This document shows, piece by piece, positions 33,692 to 40,119 of a DNA stretch of 60,185 nt. The stretch lies in NCBI GenBank assembly GCA_002719675.1, contig PBID01000009.1, forward strand, positions 1 to 60,185, written 5' to 3'. Numbering within the stretch: the stretch's first letter is position 1; every line of letters begins with the position of its first letter. The DNA is from Chloroflexota bacterium. Lineage in GTDB: Bacteria > Chloroflexota > Dehalococcoidia > Lucifugimonadales > GCA-2719675. The translations under genes were made by a program, and so were the position numbers. The notes under the pieces were generated by a model that saw nothing but the letters and a program-made list of their open reading frames with translations, made no database searches and was not told the origin of the DNA.

Positions 33692-34590
33692 GGTCCTTCT
33701 TCAGAATAATCGCTTACCAGATTAACAAATCCTTTTGGAAAATTTGCAACCTTATCTAATACGTACTCTGAATCAACAGAACTGGGACCTGTTGATTTAA
33801 TTTCATCTCGTTTTCCTGGTGGGTATGCCGCTTCAAACATGAACCATCCATTGTAGTTGATATCTTTTAAGGCTCTGAAGATTTCCACCCATTGGATCTC
33901 ACCGTCCAATGGTGAGAAATGGTCTGTACCAATCCAATCGTGTAGATGCAGGTGGATTAGTCGATCTCCACACAGAGCCATTGTTTCTCTGGCACGGTTC
34001 TTTTTTATGAATGGATTAACTTGATCCTTATCTCGTGTGTGTCCGATGTCTACAACCATCCCAAATTGTTCTGATCCTACCTTATCGACGAATGCTGTGT
34101 AATCAGCTAGATCTTGACCATTCTCAATAGCAAGTTTGATTGAATGACCATTTAGTTGATCTAGCATTTCGTTGACACTTTTTTCAGACGGTTCTTCTGG
34201 TTGAAAATGGCATACCATTATTTTAGCACCTAATTCTTCCGATACTTTCGCAGCGTGGACACCTTCAGCTACAGCTTTTTTTCGATTATCCTCGTTATCT
34301 GAGTTAAACAGATATCCAGGGCAATGGGTTGAAACCACAGAGATATCTTGTTTTTCGCACTCTAACCTCATCCAAGAGAGATATTTTTGGTCGTTGGCAC
34401 CCAAATGGCCTGGGTTACCGAGACCACAGACTTCGATTCTGGAGATGTCTGCTTCACGTATTTTTTCGAGATCTTTTTCTTCGAGAAGACGATGCCTAGG
34501 GAATAGTATTGTAGATGATCCTAGTCGTGATTCTATTTCATTATAAGTCCACAACTCGTCAGCCAAATCTAATTGTAAATTATCAGTCAT
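33688..34590 (-). CDS. Sugar phosphate isomerase/epimerase-type TIM barrel (AP endonuclease 2 family)
   Basis: 300 aa. Family marks: EVCGLGNPGHLG, STHCPGYLFN, LAIENGQD, VVDIGHTRD, LIHLHLHDW and GWFMFEAAYP, giving the Glu/Asp/His/Glu metal site of xylose-isomerase-like barrels. It acts on a sugar or polyol; the substrate is unknown. It is first of a two-gene unit with the MFS transporter, which probably carries its substrate. Confidence 0.88.
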   Translation of the reverse strand: MTDNLQLDLADELWTYNEIESRLGSSTILFPRHRLLEEKDLEKIREADISRIEVCGLGNPGHLGANDQKYLSWMRLECEKQDISVVSTHCPGYLFNSDNEDNRKKAVAEGVHAAKVSEELGAKIMVCHFQPEEPSEKSVNEMLDQLNGHSIKLAIENGQDLADYTAFVDKVGSEQFGMVVDIGHTRDKDQVNPFIKKNRARETMALCGDRLIHLHLHDWIGTDHFSPLDGEIQWVEIFRALKDINYNGWFMFEAAYPPGKRDEIKSTGPSSVDSEYVLDKVANFPKGFVNLVSDYSEEGP

Positions 34591-34805
34591 ATTAGCTTCT
34601 CCAATAGTCTTGCAGTGATTTAATGTAATGGAGAATATATTAGCATTTGTTATTAGTGTAAGTAACTACAACTTAATGTTTTTTTGTTACTTTTTGATCT
34701 TGTCGATTTTTATCTGTTTGTGATGGGTATAATGTCTGAGTTGTTTAAAAACAATAAAAGTACTATTATGTGTCCAGTTAATTTAGTAATTTTAAGGAGA
34801 AATCT

Positions 34806-35435
34806 ATGAACTCAAAAGCTCTTACAGGTCTACTTTTGATAATCGGTCCAATACTCATGACTATTGTTATATTTGGTGGTTTTCCTGGAAGTGGTGGGAA
34901 TGAAGATTGGGTAACATCGGATTATGTTGCCGAAATTGCTGCAAATATTCAATTACATACTATTGGTACGCTGATTGAAACAACTGGAATAATAGCAATG
35001 ATGACTGGTTGGATATTTTTAGCATATTCAATGCATGGATCTGGAAAACCAGGTAGCTTATTAGCTAAGATGGCTATTATTCTTCCTTTAATTTGTTTGC
35101 CTATAGCAGTTGTCTCTTCAGGATTATCCATGGCAGTCGCATGGGCAATAGAAGATGATCTAATGACGGAAGCTGGGATGTTATATGGAGTTTCAGAAGG
35201 CGTAGCCGGTACAATATTCAACGTAATTGGAATATCCTGGATTTTGTTAGGAATCGCTATGATCCTACAGAAAAATCTACATCTTATCCTTGCAATTGTC
35301 GTCATAGTTGTTGGTGCCTCGCTGTTTTTAATGAATTTAGTTGGTGGATTTTTATGGATAATTGGATTTTTAGGATTTTTGATATTATCACTTGCAACAG
35401 GGATACTTACTGTTATAGATAAAAACACTGATTAG
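34806..35435 (+). CDS. Multi-span membrane protein, paralogue 2 of 3
   Basis: 209 aa with about six membrane helices. Same plan as the proteins at 10829 and 54525: a G(L/M)LLIxGP-type first helix, an acidic loop, then Gly/Ala-rich helices. A good Shine-Dalgarno (AAGGAG) precedes the ATG. A terminator follows at 35453-35486. Function unknown. Confidence 0.82.
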   Translation: MNSKALTGLLLIIGPILMTIVIFGGFPGSGGNEDWVTSDYVAEIAANIQLHTIGTLIETTGIIAMMTGWIFLAYSMHGSGKPGSLLAKMAIILPLICLPIAVVSSGLSMAVAWAIEDDLMTEAGMLYGVSEGVAGTIFNVIGISWILLGIAMILQKNLHLILAIVVIVVGASLFLMNLVGGFLWIIGFLGFLILSLATGILTVIDKNTD

Positions 35436-35452
35436 TCTAATAGAAATATAGT

Positions 35453-35486
35453 AAAAAAGAAGGTTGCTTAGGCGTCCTTCTTTTTT
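35453..35486 (+). terminator. Rho-independent terminator
   Basis: AAAAAAGAAGG pairs with CCTTCTTTTTT (11 bp) around a 12-nt loop, ending in a T-run. It falls just before the leaderless zinc-ribbon gene and rules out the longer upstream frame starting at 35464. Confidence 0.85.
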
Positions 35487-35506
35487 ACATATTGTTTTTT
35501 ACTGTG

Positions 35507-35512
35507 TAATAT
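35507..35512 (+). promoter_or_regulatory. -10 element (TAATAT) for leaderless zinc-ribbon gene
   Basis: TAATAT ends 8 nt before the ATG at 35521. It lies after the terminator, so the gene needs its own promoter. Confidence 0.4.
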
Positions 35513-35520
35513 TTGCGATT

Positions 35521-35952
35521 ATGAAATGTCCTAAATGTGATTTAGAAGTTAAAAAAATTTTTTGCGCGAAATGTGGATATAAAGTATCTTCTGATTATCA
35601 ATCAAAATCGATAGCTAAGTTTCTGATAATTTTAGGAATGACGGTATTAGGGCTATTTGGACTATTAATTAGCGGAGCCATTGTGTCAGCTACTTACCAG
35701 AGTTTTGGTGGTGGTTTGGCTGATGTGTTTGGATTCATTTTTCTGGGCCCCTACATTGCAGGTATCGTGTTATTGACTAGAAAGTTTCTTAAAGATTTGG
35801 ATCAACCAGATAAAAAATCTAGTGATTCCTATTGCATGCAATGTGGAGTTAAATTTCTAGATGAAGAAGATTTACAGTTTTGTACTAATTGTGGAAGTAA
35901 GAAGAAGCCAGATGTAAAAGAAGATGAACGAGAAGATTTCTTTACATTATAA
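35521..35952 (+). CDS. Double zinc-ribbon membrane protein
   Basis: 143 aa. An N-terminal zinc ribbon (CPKC at 3-6, CAKC at 15-18), two membrane helices in the middle and a second zinc ribbon near the C-terminus (CMQC, then CTNC) before an acidic tail. Both ribbons would face the same side. An upstream TTG at 35464 is in frame but lies inside the terminator, so ATG 35521 is preferred. Function is unknown; such proteins often act as assembly or sensing factors. Confidence 0.75.
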   Translation: MKCPKCDLEVKKIFCAKCGYKVSSDYQSKSIAKFLIILGMTVLGLFGLLISGAIVSATYQSFGGGLADVFGFIFLGPYIAGIVLLTRKFLKDLDQPDKKSSDSYCMQCGVKFLDEEDLQFCTNCGSKKKPDVKEDEREDFFTL

Positions 35953-35965
35953 TGTTGATAATTTC

Positions 35966-35997
35966 AATTTCTATAAAAGGAGAATTTAAATGAACAT
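35966..35997 (+). repeat. Duplicated leader, copy 1
   Basis: 32 bp covering the leader and first codons of the 90-aa gene, matching 36261-36292 with a single mismatch. Here the Shine-Dalgarno reads GGAG. Confidence 0.85.
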
Positions 35998-36262
35998 TTG
36001 TGTTGTGTCAACTTTTGAAGGTGAGGTAGAAGAATATATGTCAATGATTGCAGAATTTGATGAACAAATAAGGTCAGCTGTTTCAGATTTTGATATTGGG
36101 GTGGTAAAGACAGATAAACCAGGAATTAGTAAAGTCATTGCAATGATAAATGTTGTTCACGAAGAACTATTTGATGAAATTATGTCGTCACCTAAGATGC
36201 TTGAATGGGATAAAGCTCATAATAATACTGACATTATTTACTCGCTTGAACGGATCAATTAA
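35990..36262 (+). CDS. Small protein, possibly ABM/ferredoxin-like fold (90 aa)
   Basis: 90 aa, starting MNICVVSTFEG, with alternating strand and helix segments compatible with a dimeric alpha-beta barrel. No catalytic motif is visible. A GGAG Shine-Dalgarno lies in the leader that is duplicated at the next gene. Probably cotranscribed with the SH3-like lipoprotein at 36285. Family not recognised. Confidence 0.6.
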   Translation: MNICVVSTFEGEVEEYMSMIAEFDEQIRSAVSDFDIGVVKTDKPGISKVIAMINVVHEELFDEIMSSPKMLEWDKAHNNTDIIYSLERIN

Positions 36263-36292
36263 TTTCTATAAAAAGAGAATTTAAATGAACAT
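36261..36292 (+). repeat. Duplicated leader, copy 2
   Basis: Leader and first codons of the lipoprotein at 36285, one base different from 35966-35997; the Shine-Dalgarno is weakened to AGAG. Both copies lead into MNI- starts. Confidence 0.85.
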
Positions 36293-36818
36293 CAAAATTT
36301 TATTAGTGCCACTTTTTATATTGATGTTATTTGTGGTTAATTGTTCTACTTCATCTTCAGGGGAGAATATAAATCAATCACAAGAAGTGGGAATCCAAGG
36401 TGTTTTACAGAGTACGACAGTACTAATTTTGGCCAGAGAAAGCTCTGTTCCAAGTCAATCAGAAATGGACGATTGTTATGTAAAAAAAATTCTTTCAACA
36501 GCATGTAGGGAAAAAAAAGTTCCACAACATATATGGACTGAAATGGAAGAGATTATGTCAAACTACTCTGATAATTTTGGCAAGGAGCCTTTTTGTTCGA
36601 TCAATGAATTCAAATTTGAACCTGGTGTACCTTTTGAAGTTGGTGCAAAAGTTGAAGTAATTGGTGTTGCAGAAAATGATTGTCAGCGTGTGCTTTTAAT
36701 GAAGCCAGGGAGTCCTCCTTCGAAACTTCCCACTTCTTTAATTAAAATAAAAGTTCTTGATGGAAAAGATAAAGGTTTAGAGGGATGGACATGGACTGGA
36801 GCTGTCGCACGCGACTGA
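36285..36818 (+). CDS. SH3-like EGWTW-family lipoprotein, subfamily A
   Basis: 177 aa. Lipobox VVNC, then DDCYVKKIL, CREKKVPQHIW, PFCSINE, GVPFEVGAKVEVIG, NDCQRVLLMKPG, LPTSLIKIKVLDGKDKG and EGWTWTGAV. Closest to the lipoproteins at 37856 and 12619; the three share the extra Cys-containing N-terminal segment. It is flanked by the 90-aa gene and the zinc-ribbon/GNAT gene. Confidence 0.82.
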   Translation: MNIKILLVPLFILMLFVVNCSTSSSGENINQSQEVGIQGVLQSTTVLILARESSVPSQSEMDDCYVKKILSTACREKKVPQHIWTEMEEIMSNYSDNFGKEPFCSINEFKFEPGVPFEVGAKVEVIGVAENDCQRVLLMKPGSPPSKLPTSLIKIKVLDGKDKGLEGWTWTGAVARD

Positions 36819-36877
36819 TTTTTTATTGTTTAGTAAGGATATTTTAGCTTTCTGTAATTGTTATTGACCTCCTGATT

Positions 36878-36883
36878 TATAAT
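36878..36883 (+). promoter_or_regulatory. -10 element (TATAAT) for leaderless GNAT gene
   Basis: TATAAT ends 6 nt before the ATG at 36890. Confidence 0.4.
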
Positions 36884-36889
36884 TTAATC

Positions 36890-37792
36890 ATGATATGTCC
36901 AGAATGTAGTAAAGAAAACTTAAAAAAGGTGGAGTTCTGTAGCTATTGCCAAGCTAAGCTACAGTTGAGAAAAACACGCATATTATCTGATCTGACTTCT
37001 CAAGAAATTGTACACATAATTGAATCTGACTTACGTGGAGCTTATCCACCGCAAGGTATGTCTCTCGCAAAATCTGATGGCCCAGATGCTATATGGAGAA
37101 TAACTGGTGTGTTGGACAAGTATTTTAACAACGTCACCTATGTGAGTTGGGCCCCCGAAGAAGCACCAATTCGTGTAAAGAGATTGATTGAAAAATTCAA
37201 TACCTACGGTGTTGATTATACATGGTGGATTTCCCCTTCTAGCTCTCTTGTTGATCTTCCTAAGCTTCTTGAGGCTAATGGTATGGTGTATCAAGAAGAT
37301 TTCCCTGGAATGGCGATTGACCTACAGAATTTACATGATGAATATGCAGAACTTACAGATATTCAAGGTCTTGAAATATCTCTAATTAATAACAAAGTTC
37401 AACTTAATGATTTTGTACACGCTTATATAGTAGCAACCGATTCCAACCCTCAGATGCAATCTGGTCTTGCTCGTTTGTTCACTATGTCAGGTTACAAAAA
37501 GACCGATAACTGGAGTCTCTATTCTGCGACGTTGCATGGAAAGACTGTTGCTACCACGGCGCTTTTCACTGGAGATGGTGTGGCTGGTATCTATCTAGTA
37601 TCAACAATACCTGAGGTACGTCGCCGAAATATTGCCACTACCATAGTTACATTCGCTTTAAAGGAAGCACGAGATGCTGGATATAACATAGGTACCCTTC
37701 AAGCCTCAGAGGAAGGGATAGGATTATACCAAAAACTCGGTTTTAGCAAGTATTGTAGCTTCCCTTTATACACTCGATATTATCTTGGTTAA
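36890..37792 (+). CDS. Zinc-ribbon / GNAT acetyltransferase fusion
   Basis: 300 aa. A zinc ribbon at the N-terminus (Cys3, 6, 17, 20), a linker, then an atypical first GNAT half (about 35-150) and a canonical GNAT domain (about 160-300) with the acetyl-CoA-binding segment VPEVRRRNIATTI and LYQKLGF. The fusion is unusual. Base composition is less AT-rich than in the flanking lipoprotein genes. The substrate is unknown; the ribbon may bind protein or nucleic acid. Confidence 0.83.
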   Translation: MICPECSKENLKKVEFCSYCQAKLQLRKTRILSDLTSQEIVHIIESDLRGAYPPQGMSLAKSDGPDAIWRITGVLDKYFNNVTYVSWAPEEAPIRVKRLIEKFNTYGVDYTWWISPSSSLVDLPKLLEANGMVYQEDFPGMAIDLQNLHDEYAELTDIQGLEISLINNKVQLNDFVHAYIVATDSNPQMQSGLARLFTMSGYKKTDNWSLYSATLHGKTVATTALFTGDGVAGIYLVSTIPEVRRRNIATTIVTFALKEARDAGYNIGTLQASEEGIGLYQKLGFSKYCSFPLYTRYYLG

Positions 37793-37842
37793 ATTCTATT
37801 GTTGGTATATACCCACGCAGTTTAATTTCTACAAAAAGCGTG

Positions 37843-37848
37843 TATAAT
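37843..37848 (+). promoter_or_regulatory. -10 element (TATAAT) for leaderless lipoprotein
   Basis: TATAAT ends 7 nt before the ATG at 37856. The upstream AATTTCTACAAAAAG also resembles the duplicated leaders at 35966 and 36261. Confidence 0.45.
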
Positions 37849-37855
37849 TTCGATT

Positions 37856-38407
37856 ATGAGTTCATTCAATAGATTATTCTTCTTCTTATCTTTTTTGATG
37901 TTATTTGCGATTAATTGTACTTCATCAACAGATGATGAAATATCTCAAGCACCAGTTAAGGGTATTTTGCAAGATATGGTTGTTTTGATTTTACTTGATG
38001 AAATTAGTGAAACTGTAACCCAGAGTCTAAAAGATGATTGTTACGTAAGAAAGAATATTTCAAATCGATGTATTGAAAGAAAAGTACCTCTTAGTATATG
38101 GACTGAAATGGAAGAGACTTTGCTAACATATACTCGTGTTGATCAAAAGTTTCCAGATAAATATTCTGGCAAGGATGCATTCTGTTTGATCAATGAACAC
38201 AAACAAGAAGCTGGAATTCCTTTTGAAATTGGAGCCAAAGTTGAGATTATTGCTCTTGCTTCAAATGATTGTCAGCGTGTGATGTTAATGAGACCAGGTA
38301 ATCCATCTATGAAATTTCCCACTTCTTTAGTCAAGATAAGAGTTCTTGATGGAAAAGACAAAGGTTTAGAAGGTTGGACATGGGCTGGAGCTGTCAAAAA
38401 AGAATGA
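37856..38407 (+). CDS. SH3-like EGWTW-family lipoprotein, subfamily A
   Basis: 183 aa. Lipobox AINC, then DDCYVRKNI, CIERKVPLSIW, AFCLINEHK, GIPFEIGAKVEIIA, NDCQRVMLMRPG and EGWTWAGAV. Very close to the protein at 36285, with the GNAT gene between them, indicating local duplication. Appears leaderless. Function unknown. Confidence 0.82.
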   Translation: MSSFNRLFFFLSFLMLFAINCTSSTDDEISQAPVKGILQDMVVLILLDEISETVTQSLKDDCYVRKNISNRCIERKVPLSIWTEMEETLLTYTRVDQKFPDKYSGKDAFCLINEHKQEAGIPFEIGAKVEIIALASNDCQRVMLMRPGNPSMKFPTSLVKIRVLDGKDKGLEGWTWAGAVKKE

Positions 38408-38616
38408 TTGAGAAAGATCAGATCAATCCATTAACATATTTCATTGATTTTTTTAAGAACAATAACGATTACTTTAAAATTTCTAAATAAAATTCTTTTA
38501 AACGTAGTAATTTGTTTTGAGTTCAGCGATTCCTTCTTTTTCAGATTGATTCATGGTAACTAATTTGATTTAATTAGTAATTCTTTGATCAAGTAAACAA
38601 AACTAATGAGGAAGCC

Positions 38617-39060
38617 ATGAGAATTTTATTAGTGTTGATAGGTTCCATTTTGGTAATGGTTTTTGCTGTTGCCTGTGGTTCAGGCAATTCAGGGCCTAAG
38701 TTTGGGACTGGGGTGTTGAAACAACCTACTTTAAGCGTTGAGCAGGGAGCTAAGGTTGATCTTCCTTTGCTTCTTTGGCCATCATTTGAATATAGAATGA
38801 TTGACAGGAGAGGTAGTAGCAACCTTGGTGTAGTTAGAGGCAAAGAAGAGTTTTGTATTATTAATGAATCTACAGCTTCCAAGTTACAAATTGGAGAAAA
38901 AGTAGAAATTCTTGATGAGGCAAGATGTTTATATGTTAGATTAAATACTATAGACGGTGTACCTAGATCGTATACAGCAACAATTAATCAGATCAGGGTG
39001 ATTTCTACGGGAGAGGAAGGATGGACTTGGTCAAAAGCTATTGAGTTTGACAAAAAGTAA
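38617..39060 (+). CDS. SH3-like EGWTW-family lipoprotein, subfamily B
   Basis: 147 aa. Lipobox AVAC, then PKFGTGVLKQ, VDLPLLLWPSFEYRMI, FCIINEST, GEKVEILDEARCLYVRL, RSYTATINQIRV and EEGWTWSKAIEFDKK. Nearly the same as the proteins at 31968 and 50850. A GAGGAAG Shine-Dalgarno precedes the ATG. It converges on the homocysteine methyltransferase gene. Confidence 0.82.
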   Translation: MRILLVLIGSILVMVFAVACGSGNSGPKFGTGVLKQPTLSVEQGAKVDLPLLLWPSFEYRMIDRRGSSNLGVVRGKEEFCIINESTASKLQIGEKVEILDEARCLYVRLNTIDGVPRSYTATINQIRVISTGEEGWTWSKAIEFDKK

Positions 39061-39165
39061 GTTTGCGTTATTCCGATTGAATAACTTATGAAGTTTTGAC
39101 TTGGTCTCAGGTAGTGTAAATATTGGATTAATGATTAACTTCAATAATTTAAGTAATGTAGTTTT

Positions 39166-40119
39166 CTAGGTGATTTTTTTTCTTATTGCTGAAATGTGTT
39201 TGGGGTTGGAAGCGCAACAACCTCCTACGATTTGTACATTTTTACTAATCCAATCTTCACAAATTTTTGCATATCTTTCAGGAGTGTTTTCTGCTGTTTC
39301 AATTCTATGAACTTGTTTGGTTTTATCAGTGGTTGCATCTGGGTTTTGAATGTATCCAATATTCGCATATGCACCAATTGGACCTTTGAATTCATTTTTA
39401 ATTAACGGAAGTACATCTGTAATATCTTCAGGAGAGCTACACATATCTAGTATTGCAGCAACAGGAAGATCAGCAACTGCTTTAATAGCTTCAATGGTAT
39501 TTTCTTTAGAACGTAAAGTTCCGGTGGAATCAAAGTGTTTAATTCCAAGAAATATTGGTAGCCTTGTTTCAGATGCTGCTTTTACAAGCATTGTAGCTTC
39601 ATCAACCGAGCTGACATATTCTAATAACAAAAAGTCTACCCCGGTTTCAGCAAGAATTACAGATTGGTCTAGGAACTCTTTATATAAGTCTTCAGAAATT
39701 ATACTAGATGAGGAAATTCCTCCTAATGATTTAGGTCTGCCTTGAGGGGGAGCCATGCTACCTGCAATGTACGTATTATTAGATCCGGTATTTTCTATTG
39801 CTTTTTTTGCTAAAATAACTGATGCTTGAGTATATTTTTCCATTTGAGATCCAAGTCCAATACGATCTAGACGAGTACGGTTTGACCAAAAACTGTTAGT
39901 AGTGATTATTTCAGCCCCAGATCTAATGTAATCTTCATGTATCTCACGAACAATATTTGGGGCATCAATGTTAGCTGTAGCTGACCATGCCCCCAATTCA
40001 CCATTTTCGGTTCTTTGAGATATATTTACTCCGCGACTTTGGAGTTCAGAACCCGTTCCTCCGTCTAATATAATTGTTTCTCCTTTTTCTAATCTATTAA
40101 TTATTGATGGCTTTGTCAT
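39166..40119 (-). CDS. Homocysteine S-methyltransferase family protein
   Basis: 317 aa. Zinc-binding Cys residues are seen in LDMCSSP and the terminal VGGCCASNPKHI motif. An N-terminal ILDGGTGSELQSRG is the family start. It transfers a methyl group from a donor to homocysteine. Translational coupling (ATGA at 40116-40119) to a dimethylglycine/sarcosine-dehydrogenase-like gene suggests glycine betaine as the donor, giving dimethylglycine for the partner. S-methylmethionine remains possible. Confidence 0.9.
   Translation of the reverse strand: MTKPSIINRLEKGETIILDGGTGSELQSRGVNISQRTENGELGAWSATANIDAPNIVREIHEDYIRSGAEIITTNSFWSNRTRLDRIGLGSQMEKYTQASVILAKKAIENTGSNNTYIAGSMAPPQGRPKSLGGISSSSIISEDLYKEFLDQSVILAETGVDFLLLEYVSSVDEATMLVKAASETRLPIFLGIKHFDSTGTLRSKENTIEAIKAVADLPVAAILDMCSSPEDITDVLPLIKNEFKGPIGAYANIGYIQNPDATTDKTKQVHRIETAENTPERYAKICEDWISKNVQIVGGCCASNPKHISAIRKKIT

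Noticed and set aside
35464-35520. Upstream TTG start adding 19 residues to the zinc-ribbon protein
   Set aside because: It lies inside an intrinsic terminator and upstream of the -10 element; ATG 35521 starts directly with the zinc ribbon.
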